DNA from: an uncultured Bacilli bacterium
GTDB taxonomy: Bacteria > Bacillota_I > Bacilli_A > RF39 > UBA660
Assembly: GCA_934102355.1 (NCBI GenBank)
Contig: CAKOSO010000004.1
Coordinates: 1 to 60,089 of the forward strand
DNA length: 60,089 bases
Direction: 5' to 3'
In this document: positions 43,025-51,907 of the stretch, in pieces
How positions within the stretch are numbered: the stretch's first letter is position 1
Layout of the letters: each line of letters starts with the position of its first letter
Position numbers and translations under genes: made by a program
Notes under the pieces: model-generated
Told to the model about the DNA's origin: nothing
Databases searched by the model: none
What the model saw: the letters and a program-made list of their open reading frames with translations, nothing else

Positions 43025-43594
43025 TTATTCTTTATAAAATTCTTTATTAAAACAAACTCCACATAATGATTCATATCTTACATTTTTTGTACCATCTATT
43101 ACTACTTCGCTACCTTCTTTTTCAAGTTTATCATTTACATATCTAACGTTAAATTTGGCTCTTTTACCACATTTACAAATTGTTATTATCTCTTCAAGAC
43201 AGTCAGATAATTCCATTAATCTTTTTGATCCAGGAAACATCTTAGAATTAAACATTATCTTTAATCCGTAGCAAATTACTGGGATGTTTTTTTCTTTAGT
43301 TATTCTCCATAAATCCATTACTTGTGTATCAGTTAAAAACTGTGATTCATCTACTAAAATACAAGCTATATTTTCAAGATTTAAATTCGATATTAAAAAA
43401 TCTTTTTCAATTAAGTAATCTACTTTTCTTGAAATTCCAATTCTTGATACAATTTCATCTTCTCCTTTTGTATCAATAATAGGTTTTAATACTAATACTT
43501 TAAAACCTCTTTCTTCATAGTTATGTGCTACTTGCAAAAGTAGTGTTGTTTTGCCACTATTCATGGCTCCATATCTAAAATATAGTTTACTCAT
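43025..43594 (-). CDS. tdk: Thymidine kinase
   Basis: A 189-residue type II thymidine kinase. The P-loop is GAMNSGKTT (residues ~8-16), the DE pair with catalytic Glu lies in ILVDESQFL, and the zinc-binding Cys pairs CKCGK and CGVCF are near the lasso loop. It phosphorylates thymidine in the salvage pathway. AATTGGTGA ribosome-binding site; not in an evident operon. Confidence 0.96.
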   Translation of the reverse strand: MSKLYFRYGAMNSGKTTLLLQVAHNYEERGFKVLVLKPIIDTKGEDEIVSRIGISRKVDYLIEKDFLISNLNLENIACILVDESQFLTDTQVMDLWRITKEKNIPVICYGLKIMFNSKMFPGSKRLMELSDCLEEIITICKCGKRAKFNVRYVNDKLEKEGSEVVIDGTKNVRYESLCGVCFNKEFYKE

Positions 43595-43664
43595 TATATC
43601 ACCAATTATATTTTAACATTTATGGCAAACGAAGTGGGCTTTTTATTATAAAAAAGTTATAACT

Positions 43665-43910
43665 TTACATTATATTTTTACTTTTTAGTTTTTTTCTATA
43701 ACTTAGTATCTTTTTTTCTAATTCGTTTATTTTTTTATCTCCTGATTTTAATAAATTTAGATTTTCTTTATTTTGTTTTTCTATTAACTTTATGTACTCA
43801 TCATAATTAATTCTATTACCATATTTAATGCTTATAAAAATGATGAAACCTAATATAATTAATAAACAAATTGTAAAGAAAACTATCTGAGATATTAATG
43901 CTTTTTCCAT
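43665..43910 (-). CDS. Small single-TM protein with coiled-coil tail
   Basis: An 81-residue protein with one hydrophobic helix (about residues 8-29) and a Lys/Glu-rich helical tail (about 40-80). Family unknown. It follows and overlaps the 44155 gene by 16 nt, with an AAAGGAA ribosome-binding site, so the two small membrane proteins form a pair. Confidence 0.6.
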   Translation of the reverse strand: MEKALISQIVFFTICLLIILGFIIFISIKYGNRINYDEYIKLIEKQNKENLNLLKSGDKKINELEKKILSYRKKLKSKNIM

Positions 43911-44155
43911 AAAAATAATTCCTTTGCGCTGGATAGTACGGATAAATAAGCTAACTGTATTTTCCTTTTTAAAATCTCTCTTTTTTGTTTTTTTACTAGA
44001 GTAAAATATTTATCATAGTTTGTGTCATACAACAATGTTGAATTATAATATTTAATTCTATTTTTTTCCTTTATTAATATTAAGATACTATAAACAATTA
44101 AAAATATAACTATTACTATACATAATAATAAACCCCATAATATACTTCTTTTCAT
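43895..44155 (-). CDS. Small single-TM protein
   Basis: An 86-residue protein with an N-terminal membrane helix (about residues 5-28) and a basic cytoplasmic tail with aromatic residues. No family recognised. The start at 44155 follows GTGGAGT; the upstream ATG at 44176 overlaps the ribosome-binding site. Paired with the 43665-43910 gene. Confidence 0.55.
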   Translation of the reverse strand: MKRSILWGLLLCIVIVIFLIVYSILILIKEKNRIKYYNSTLLYDTNYDKYFTLVKKQKREILKRKIQLAYLSVLSSAKELFLWKKH

Positions 44156-44248
44156 AATACTACTCCACTTTTGCAAATTTTATTAGCACATTGTAAATTA
44201 TATCATATGTTACCTAATAGTTAAAATATTTTTTTAGAAAAATATAGA

Positions 44249-44281
44249 AAAAAAATATAACTTTACACGTTATATTTTTTT
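44249..44281 (-). terminator. Terminator of the second dockerin/cohesin operon
   Basis: A 13-bp perfect stem (44249-44261 with 44269-44281) with a 7-nt loop, just past the cohesin gene end. Confidence 0.75.
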
Positions 44282-44295
44282 AGGAAAATTTACTT

Positions 44296-45486
44296 TTATA
44301 TTATTTTATTTTGTTTCTTTTTCTTTAATGATTTAATTACAAGTAATACATTTATAAATGCTGATATTATAAATAATACAACTATTATGATAAGTTCTAT
44401 ATTAGTATTAGTACTTTTATCTTTACTTGTATTATTTACATATAAGATATATTCGCTTTCACTTTTATCTTCTGCTGTTACTTTTATTACTATTACATCT
44501 TGTTCTTTTATATCTTCATTTCCATATATTATAACTTTAGCATTTTCATCATTTGCTATTGCTGTTATTTTTAATTTATTAGTACTTATATTTCCTATAT
44601 TATAGGAATATTCATCTTTTTTAAAGTCTATTTTGTACCCTTCTATTTCTATTGTTTTTAATGATGAGTCTTTTGATAGTTCTCTTTCTAATCTTGTTAT
44701 GTTTATTTTATATGTCTTTGTTGTTTTATCTTCTGCTGTTACTACTATTTCAAATGTATTTTTTCCTACTTTTAAAGATAAGTCTTTTGGTATAGCAACA
44801 GTTGCTTTGCTATTTGTTGGGGTTGCTTTTATCTCTATTTTATCTACTTCATTTGAAACTTTTACATCATAACTTTCTACATCACGTGAAAAATTAATTT
44901 TTGCGTTACTTATTACTAGTTCTTTTAATGTTGCATCATTACTTTTTTTATTTTCATTATTATTTGTATTGCTTGGTGTTGTCTCTTGTTTTGGTGGATT
45001 AGGTGTTGGGGTTGGTGTTGGATCAGGTGTTGGAATTGGATCTGGAGTTGGTTCATATACTGTTATATTTACACTAGTTGATCCTGCTCCTACTTCACTG
45101 AATGCTGGAGCAATTGTAAATATTGCACTTCCTATTCCAACAGTTCCACTTCCACTTGTAGATGATGCTTTTATTACAATTGTTCCTATACCAAAGCTTC
45201 CAGTTTTATTTACATCCGTATATAAGTCAAATGATCCACCACTTCCATCTCCTTGCCAACCAGATGCTGCTGTTGCGCTTGTTATACTTATATTTCCACT
45301 CGCATAGTAACTAGCACTTAATGCTGTTACCTCATCACTTGATGATCCAGTTACATAACATGTTGTTGATTCGTTTACTTTTATGTTTGTACTATTACAA
45401 CTTATACTTACACTTTCTGCTTTTACACTACTGATACCTAAAATACTTAGTAATGTTATAAATGTTCCATATACTAACTTTTTCAT
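44296..45486 (-). CDS. Membrane-anchored cohesin-like protein, partner of the dockerin protease
   Basis: A 396-residue protein. Signal peptide 1-23 (VKA), then a cohesin-like beta domain (about 24-148) with ISCNSTNIKVNESTTCYVTG and IGTIVIKASSTSG. Two Cys in its first strands may form a disulfide. A Pro/Thr linker (PTPDPTPTPTPNP) is followed by two cadherin-like domains (about 185-262 and 265-345), a transmembrane helix (about 362-384) and a short basic tail. It matches the layout of the 37230 cohesin but has a longer outer stalk and almost no cytoplasmic part. Starts 2 nt after the protease stop with GGAGGTG, so translation is coupled. Confidence 0.82.
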   Translation of the reverse strand: MKKLVYGTFITLLSILGISSVKAESVSISCNSTNIKVNESTTCYVTGSSSDEVTALSASYYASGNISITSATAASGWQGDGSGGSFDLYTDVNKTGSFGIGTIVIKASSTSGSGTVGIGSAIFTIAPAFSEVGAGSTSVNITVYEPTPDPIPTPDPTPTPTPNPPKQETTPSNTNNNENKKSNDATLKELVISNAKINFSRDVESYDVKVSNEVDKIEIKATPTNSKATVAIPKDLSLKVGKNTFEIVVTAEDKTTKTYKINITRLERELSKDSSLKTIEIEGYKIDFKKDEYSYNIGNISTNKLKITAIANDENAKVIIYGNEDIKEQDVIVIKVTAEDKSESEYILYVNNTSKDKSTNTNIELIIIVVLFIISAFINVLLVIKSLKKKKQNKII

Positions 45487-45488
45487 AA

Positions 45489-48400
45489 TTACACCTCCAA
45501 ATCAGTAATTTTTTTCTTTATGTATTGATATAACTTAGCTACATCACCTATTTTTATTTCATTATCTGTATTTACTACGTTTCCAGCTTCTATAAAATAG
45601 TCTTCTATTGTAATTTTTTTCTTTAAGTATTGATATAGTTTAGATACATCACTTATTGTTATTTTTCCATCTCCAGTTGTATCACCCGCTATAATTACTA
45701 CATATTCTTGATTAAGTTCATCGTTTTCATAGACTTTTACTTTATCACCTGTTACAAATATTCCATCACTCTTTAAATTATCTTTAGAATCATAAATTTT
45801 AACTACATGGTTGCTACTTAATCCTAAATTAAAGTTAGACACATCACTTTCAGGTTTTATTCCTTTAATCATATTACCTACGATGTTATAAGATGATTTT
45901 TCTACAACTTCTACTTCACAATTTGCTTTATGTCCTCCATCATCAGTTGTTACTGTTATTGTTGCAGTACCTAAATCCACTGCTGTAATTTTACCATCTT
46001 GATCAACTTTTACAATATCATCATTAGAGCTTTCCCAGGATACGTTTTTATTTTTTGCATCTTCCGGAGTTATTGTTGCTATTAATGTTTCTTGACTTCC
46101 TTTAACAATTTTTATATTTGACTTATCTAATTCAATTTTTTCAACATGTGTATAGTCTTTTATCTCAAAATCTTTTTCTACTTTTACTTGATCTTTTGCT
46201 ACTATGTTATAGTTTCCAGGTTTAGTATCTTTAGTTGTATTTATCGTAACTTTTATAATATCATTTTCTAGTGTTTCAATATTTACTTTAAAGTCACTTG
46301 TTTTATCATTTCCATCACTAAATATATTTACTTTTAAATCATCACTTGTAATGTTTTTAGTTTTTAAATTTAGTGTTATAGTTTCTTCTTCACCTGTATA
46401 TATTATCTCTTTACTCTTACTATATGAATCAATTGTAATTTCTTTATCAGTTAAATTAAGTGTATTTGTAGAAGCTAATTTATCATTAAAGTAAGTTTTT
46501 ATATAGTAAATATCTGATTTTGTATTTTCATCTATAGTAATTGTTGAAAGTCCTAGATTATTTATAATTATATTTTTATTTATTGCAAAATTATCTGTAA
46601 CATCATTATCATCACTATCTATTACTTTATAATCAAATATTGAACTTGATTTTATATTATCTGTTATATGTTTTATTGTGATTTTTTGACCTAATAATGT
46701 TTTACTTTCATCGTATTTTAATACTGTTTTTATCTTTTCTGTTTCATCATGATTTTCTTTTGTTGTGAAGGCTTTTATGGATGCACTTACTCCATCTATT
46801 GTTTCTTGATATCCGCCTTGATAATAATGTGTAACTTTATAATCATAACCATCTGTTTTCTTATTACTTTGATATATGTATGAATGTCCTTTTACTATAC
46901 CTACTTCTTCTTTACTTAGCTTACTTTTATTGTTGTAGAAATAAACTTTACCATTTGTTGTTTCTATCTTAATGGCAAACTTATCACCAGTTAATCTTAT
47001 AGGTTCATCAAGTTTTATTGTATAGTAACCTGTGAATAGGAAAGCATTAGTTTCTTCTTTTACTAGTTTTAAATTTTCACTTTCAAGATCTCCATCTACA
47101 TTATTTACATATAATTTATATCCAATAATATTTTTAGAAAAATCGGTAATACTACTTGGGTTAATTATATAAACACTTACTTCTTTTAGTAATTCATCTT
47201 CATCTTCTTTATCAAATACTATTCCTGCTCCAGTTGCATTTATGTATTCAAAATCACCTGTTGGATTATATTGATATATATTATCATAATCTTTTAGCGT
47301 TGCTTTTTTTATTGAATATAGATCTGACATATATGATTCATACGAATAGTAGTATATTGATCCAATTACATTACTTCCAATTTTTCCATCAGTTATATTA
47401 ATACTTATTTTATTTGTATTTTCATCATTTTGGTTATAATTATAAATATAAGTAAATACTGCTAACAATGTCTCTTTTAGCGAACTATTTTCGCTTATCT
47501 CAGAGCATTCATTCATACTATAAATATTTGAGTCTACATTAATCTCTGGACTATTTGATTTACAAATATCAGCTAATTCATTAATGCTTTTTGTCAAACC
47601 ATTTATAATAATGTCACCACTAATACTTTTTGCGATAAACTTTTCAGCTGAATTAAACTTTTGAAAAGTAAACATATAAAGAAGATCATTGTCCTTTGGA
47701 TCCCATTCTTCGTCTGATGTCTTATTGAGTTTTTCTAATATTTGAGTATTTTTTTTATTTCGTTCTGTAAAATATGATAAATCTTGCTCTCCCACAGTTG
47801 AATTTTGAACGATCCAAGCTCCATCTTCTTTTGGTATTATTGGATCTTTTGTTTTATCATTATTTGGATAATATTTAAAGTTTTCTTTACTGTAATTGTC
47901 GTCCCAACCTATAATTTGCATTTCATGAGCACCACACAAATGATCAGTTTGTTCTCTAGGATATGCTGTAATATTTCCACTGTTATCTATTCCATTAATT
48001 GAAGAACAAGTTATTTCATTTCCGTTAATTTTAATTTTGTTTCCTGCTATTAATGGAGCAGCTGATCCAAATGTTATACTTCCATTTTTTATTATGCTTT
48101 CTTTCATAAATAATCTGGTATCTTTTAAAGAATTAAAGCTTGTATCAGTAATTTCATTATTTGAATCATAAGTAATTTTTACAGTAGGTATTTGAATTAT
48201 ATCTTCCACTTTAATTTTAGGAGAATCACCAAGAACTTCTGATGCTTTTAAAATGCTTTCACTACTAGGGTTACTCAAAAACTTTTCTTCCATTTCTTGA
48301 TTAGAATCTAAAGGTCCAATACCACTTGTCCAATATTTTAAAGCATGAAACATATTTCCACCAGAATTAACTTCTTTAATACCATATGGATTTATGTAAT

Positions 48401-48851
48401 CACTAAATCTATATCCTAGTGCATATGTTATATGAACCGGATTTAAATTATAATATTTATCATTATTTAAGATATTATTTACACCCAAATAATATTCTAA
48501 AATTCCATGAGATGCAAATGACCAGCACAAACCGGATGATTTTTGATCCTTTATTGGTGATATATCAGTACTAATATCACGCAAGTTATAATAACTTGGT
48601 AATTCACTATTTATGCTATTTGAATATAATGATGTAGTTCCAGTGTAACTATTTTGGTATTTTGATGGAGCTATTGTATTCTTTTTATCTTCATCAGATA
48701 AATTTAACCATGCTTTATAAGCACTTGAATATTCTATTGTATCCTTATTGTTTTTAAATATTTGTTTACTTTCTATAAAAAATATACCTGTACCAAATAA
48801 TATTGCAGTTAAAATTATTAGATATAAAACGACTTTTTTCGACTTTTTCAT
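45489..48851 (-). CDS. Secreted papain-like (C1A) protease with Big_2 domain and C-terminal dockerin
   Basis: A 1120-residue exported protein. Signal/anchor helix about 8-26. Papain-family catalytic domain about 85-370: Cys109 in SSGLCWSFAS, His309 in CGAHEMQIIGWDD, Asn350 in GAWIVQNS. Beta-sandwich regions of about 450 residues follow, then a Big_2 immunoglobulin-like domain (about 920-1010). The dockerin at the end has one good calcium loop (DTTGDGKITISD) and a second (VVNTDNEIKIGD) lacking the first Asp. Its recognition residues (IS/YQ, IG/YQ) differ from those of the glucosaminidase dockerin. The cohesin gene follows directly. The start at 48851 follows AGGTGG. Its promoter has a (TA)n spacer. 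Confidence 0.9.
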   Translation of the reverse strand: MKKSKKVVLYLIILTAILFGTGIFFIESKQIFKNNKDTIEYSSAYKAWLNLSDEDKKNTIAPSKYQNSYTGTTSLYSNSINSELPSYYNLRDISTDISPIKDQKSSGLCWSFASHGILEYYLGVNNILNNDKYYNLNPVHITYALGYRFSDYINPYGIKEVNSGGNMFHALKYWTSGIGPLDSNQEMEEKFLSNPSSESILKASEVLGDSPKIKVEDIIQIPTVKITYDSNNEITDTSFNSLKDTRLFMKESIIKNGSITFGSAAPLIAGNKIKINGNEITCSSINGIDNSGNITAYPREQTDHLCGAHEMQIIGWDDNYSKENFKYYPNNDKTKDPIIPKEDGAWIVQNSTVGEQDLSYFTERNKKNTQILEKLNKTSDEEWDPKDNDLLYMFTFQKFNSAEKFIAKSISGDIIINGLTKSINELADICKSNSPEINVDSNIYSMNECSEISENSSLKETLLAVFTYIYNYNQNDENTNKISINITDGKIGSNVIGSIYYYSYESYMSDLYSIKKATLKDYDNIYQYNPTGDFEYINATGAGIVFDKEDEDELLKEVSVYIINPSSITDFSKNIIGYKLYVNNVDGDLESENLKLVKEETNAFLFTGYYTIKLDEPIRLTGDKFAIKIETTNGKVYFYNNKSKLSKEEVGIVKGHSYIYQSNKKTDGYDYKVTHYYQGGYQETIDGVSASIKAFTTKENHDETEKIKTVLKYDESKTLLGQKITIKHITDNIKSSSIFDYKVIDSDDNDVTDNFAINKNIIINNLGLSTITIDENTKSDIYYIKTYFNDKLASTNTLNLTDKEITIDSYSKSKEIIYTGEEETITLNLKTKNITSDDLKVNIFSDGNDKTSDFKVNIETLENDIIKVTINTTKDTKPGNYNIVAKDQVKVEKDFEIKDYTHVEKIELDKSNIKIVKGSQETLIATITPEDAKNKNVSWESSNDDIVKVDQDGKITAVDLGTATITVTTDDGGHKANCEVEVVEKSSYNIVGNMIKGIKPESDVSNFNLGLSSNHVVKIYDSKDNLKSDGIFVTGDKVKVYENDELNQEYVVIIAGDTTGDGKITISDVSKLYQYLKKKITIEDYFIEAGNVVNTDNEIKIGDVAKLYQYIKKKITDLEV

Positions 48852-48900
48852 ACTGATTACCACCTATTTTCTATTCTTTCTAACCTATTTTACAATTCTG

Positions 48901-48927
48901 ATTATAATATATATATATATATATCAA
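48901..48927 (-). promoter_or_regulatory. Promoter with (TA)n spacer upstream of the dockerin protease
   Basis: TTGATA (48922-48927), a 15-bp spacer made entirely of alternating AT, then TATAAT (48901-48906) on the minus strand. The predicted start near 48894 gives a ~43-nt leader. Confidence 0.65.
48907..48924. repeat. (AT)9 dinucleotide tract
   Basis: Nine uninterrupted AT units filling the promoter spacer and part of the -35 box. Dinucleotide tracts of this length are slippage-prone. Confidence 0.85.
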
Positions 48928-48962
48928 GCTCTTTTTCAAATTATTAAAAATAAAAAGGAACA

Positions 48963-49577
48963 CTAAAGTTCCTTAATTTCTATTTCTGATAATGAAAATT
49001 CACATCCACAATAGTTTTGTCTATATAAGTCGTATTTTTTAGATAGTTCTATTGATCTTTTATAACCATTTTTCTTTTTAAAGTCTGAATATAAATATTT
49101 TATATTATACTTTTTTTCTAAAAATGAACCAATTTCATTTAAAATTTGACTATCTTTATATGGACTTACTGTAAGTGTTGTTGAAAAATAATCAAAGTTA
49201 TTTTCTTTTGCATATTCTGCTGTTTTTTCTAATCTAAATTTATAACATAAGTGGCACCTTATACCACCTTCTTTATCATTTTCATGACCTTTTATATAAT
49301 CTGTGAATTCTTTATGATTATATGGTAAATCGATTTCTTTTATTTTATTGTTATTTAGTTCATTTATAAGTTTTATTTGTTCGTGTAATCTTTTTTGATA
49401 CTCATCTTCTGGATATATATTTGGATTATAATAAAGCACTGTTATATCAAAGTACTTACATAGATATTCTAGTACATAACTACTACATGGGCCACAACAA
49501 GAATGAAGAAGAAGTTTTTCTTTTTTTTCTAGTTTTTTTAAGGTCTCATCTAATATAATTTGATAATTAGTTTTCAT
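48963..49577 (-). CDS. queH: Epoxyqueuosine reductase QueH
   Basis: A 204-residue QueH (DUF208) protein. The HSCCGPCSSYV motif near the start binds the Fe-S cluster, and RCHLCYKFRLEKTA and YCGCEFS supply the other conserved Cys. It reduces epoxyqueuosine to queuosine in tRNA and replaces QueG in many Firmicutes. It overlaps murF by 11 nt and ends the xer-mur-arginase-murF-queH gene run. Confidence 0.95.
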   Translation of the reverse strand: MKTNYQIILDETLKKLEKKEKLLLHSCCGPCSSYVLEYLCKYFDITVLYYNPNIYPEDEYQKRLHEQIKLINELNNNKIKEIDLPYNHKEFTDYIKGHENDKEGGIRCHLCYKFRLEKTAEYAKENNFDYFSTTLTVSPYKDSQILNEIGSFLEKKYNIKYLYSDFKKKNGYKRSIELSKKYDLYRQNYCGCEFSLSEIEIKEL

Positions 49578-50940
49578 AGTTTTCTAATACATGTTTTACT
49601 ACTAAATCTAGATGTATTCCATGGGATGATTTAAATAATATTACACTGTCTTTAATAAGTATTTTTTCAATATTTTTTATTAATTCTTCATAGTTTTCAA
49701 AATGAAGTTTTTTATTTATATAACCATTTTTTATTGCTTCATCTTCAATATATAATGAAGATTTTCCCACTGTTACTAAAAGATCTATATCATTAGTTAT
49801 ATTTTTTCCTACTTTTCTATGAAGTTCTTCATCATATTTTCCTGTTTCTAGTATATCCCCTAGAACACATATTTTTCTATTAGTATATTTTTTTATAACA
49901 TTTAACGCTGATATCATTGAATCACATGATGCATTATATGAATCATCTATAATTGTAAAATCTTTTTTCTTTATAACCGTTAATCTTCCAGATGTTAGTT
50001 CTAGACTCTCTAATCCTTTTCTTATTTCTTCTACAGTCATATTACTATTTAGACCCACTAATATAGCTGATAATGCATTTAATACATTATGTTCCGCTGG
50101 TACATTTATAGTAAATTTTTCTTCATTATTATTTATTATTGTTTTAAATGATGATTTATCTATATTAAGTTTAATATCATATGCATATAGATCGTTATTT
50201 TTATCTAATCCATATGTTAATACTTTGTAATTTAATTTTTTTGTCTTTAGTGTTTTTAAGTATTTATCATCACCATTTACAATAAGTATAGAATCTTTAT
50301 TAAAATAATTTGTTATTTCCATTTTTGCATTAAAGATTCCTTCTTGATTTTCAAAGTTTTCAATGTGAGACATACCTATATTTGATATTACTGCAATGCT
50401 TGGCTTTACAATTGATGCTAAATAATCTAATTCTCCCTTAACACTCATTCCCATTTCTATAACTGCTTTTTCTATTTTTGAATCTAGATTAAATAATGTT
50501 TTTGGTACCCCTATTTCATTATTATAATTTTTATCATTTTTTAATGTTTTATATTTAGATGATAATACACTATAAATCATATCTCTTGTTGTTGTTTTAC
50601 CAACTGAACCTGTAACTCCTATATAGTCAATATCATATTTATTTCTTATATATTTTGCAATATCCCCTAACGATTTTTTAGTATCTTCTACTTTTATTAA
50701 GGTAATATCATCTTTTGTAAAATCATGATTATTATCACAAAGGAATACTCTGTATCCATTTTCATATGCTGAATTTAAGAATTTGTGTCCATCATGTGTT
50801 TCACCAATTATTGGAATAAACAAACTATTTTCTTTATATTCTCTTGAATCAATGGAAATATTTTCTATCAAGCATTCATGATTATTAATTATAAGTTTTC
50901 CACTAGTTGCTTTTTCTAAATCTTTTATATTTAATTTCAT
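49567..50940 (-). CDS. murF: UDP-MurNAc-tripeptide--D-Ala-D-Ala ligase
   Basis: A 457-residue Mur ligase. N-terminal substrate domain (SIDSREYKENSLFIPI), ATP site GVTGSVGKTTT (residues ~108-118), EMGMS with the catalytic Glu, and DDSYNASCDSM typical of MurF. It adds D-Ala-D-Ala to the precursor tripeptide in the cytoplasm. It starts 8 nt after the arginase gene (TAGGAGGG), placing peptidoglycan genes on both sides of arginase. Confidence 0.95.
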   Translation of the reverse strand: MKLNIKDLEKATSGKLIINNHECLIENISIDSREYKENSLFIPIIGETHDGHKFLNSAYENGYRVFLCDNNHDFTKDDITLIKVEDTKKSLGDIAKYIRNKYDIDYIGVTGSVGKTTTRDMIYSVLSSKYKTLKNDKNYNNEIGVPKTLFNLDSKIEKAVIEMGMSVKGELDYLASIVKPSIAVISNIGMSHIENFENQEGIFNAKMEITNYFNKDSILIVNGDDKYLKTLKTKKLNYKVLTYGLDKNNDLYAYDIKLNIDKSSFKTIINNNEEKFTINVPAEHNVLNALSAILVGLNSNMTVEEIRKGLESLELTSGRLTVIKKKDFTIIDDSYNASCDSMISALNVIKKYTNRKICVLGDILETGKYDEELHRKVGKNITNDIDLLVTVGKSSLYIEDEAIKNGYINKKLHFENYEELIKNIEKILIKDSVILFKSSHGIHLDLVVKHVLENYEN

Positions 50941-50948
50941 ATGCCCTC

Positions 50949-51860
50949 CTATTTTATTAAAGTTTTTATAATTGAATGTGCAATATCAAGAGTTTTGTCC
51001 GAAATGTCATTAAGTGGATTAAATTCAACTAAATCAAAAGATTTTACATCTTTTTTTCTTGAATTTATAAGATTCATTATTTCTTTTACTTCATCAGATG
51101 AAAACCCATAACTTTTATTATCTAAAATATGAGATGCAACTTGTCTTTTTACATTAGGTCCTTCTGGTGTTGATACTCCTGGAGCATAATCTGGATTTAT
51201 ACTATCTAAGTCATAACTTATATGGACTCCATTTGTACCATTAAGTGCTATAGAAAACGCTTTATTTAATGACTTTTCTACCCCTTCTTTTCTTATTTCT
51301 TCATATGAAATAATTGTAACACCCGCGTCTTTTAAATTATTATATTCTTCTGGATAATCGATAGCGCTTCCACCGAATAAAACTGCATTTTTAGGATTAA
51401 ATGTCATGTCAGAAAAACTTCTTAATTCTTCACAATGATATCCACAGCAACAAGAAAATGGATAACCATGAATATTTCCTGTTGATGATGTTTCTGGTGT
51501 GTTAAAATCTCCATGTGCATCTATCCAGATGATTCCTAGTTTTAAATTTTTATTTATAGATGCTAGAGCACTACCTATTACAATACTATGATCTCCCCCT
51601 AAAGTTATAGGGAAATTTCCTTCATCTATGGTTTTTGTTACTCTATCAAATAATTTTTTATTAAAAAGATTTATATATTCTATATTTTTATATTTATCAT
51701 TTATATCAGTACTTTTTTCTATATCATAACTTTTAATATTATATATATTTTTTATATTTTCTTCATCTTTTAGTGTTTCACTTAATTTTTTTGGACCATA
51801 TTTTGCTCCATTTATTAATAAACCTAAGTCACTATTTGCATTTATTATGTCGAAATTCAT
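50949..51860 (-). CDS. rocF: Arginase
   Basis: A 303-residue ureohydrolase with all manganese-site motifs: GGDHSIVIG, IDAHGDFN (DAHxD), and SYDLDSINPDYAPGVSTPEGP (SxDxDxxDP-like, with N before the Pro). Hydrolyses L-arginine to L-ornithine and urea; arginase-type length and ends favour this over agmatinase. Start 51860 chosen after GGTGGTAA; the longer frame from 51908 would overlap the upstream ligase. It lies between a MurE-like gene and murF, which suggests that its ornithine is used in the wall. Confidence 0.9.
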   Translation of the reverse strand: MNFDIINANSDLGLLINGAKYGPKKLSETLKDEENIKNIYNIKSYDIEKSTDINDKYKNIEYINLFNKKLFDRVTKTIDEGNFPITLGGDHSIVIGSALASINKNLKLGIIWIDAHGDFNTPETSSTGNIHGYPFSCCCGYHCEELRSFSDMTFNPKNAVLFGGSAIDYPEEYNNLKDAGVTIISYEEIRKEGVEKSLNKAFSIALNGTNGVHISYDLDSINPDYAPGVSTPEGPNVKRQVASHILDNKSYGFSSDEVKEIMNLINSRKKDVKSFDLVEFNPLNDISDKTLDIAHSIIKTLIK

Positions 51861-51907
51861 TATTACCACCAAGAAAATTATACTAAAAATACTAAGTATT
51901 TTCAACA

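Noticed and set aside
44969..45307. Plus-strand ORF rich in Gly-Val-Gly repeats
   Set aside because: It is the antisense of the Pro/Thr linker and cohesin-like domain of the minus-strand gene; no ribosome-binding site, and the minus frame has signal peptide, domains and TM.
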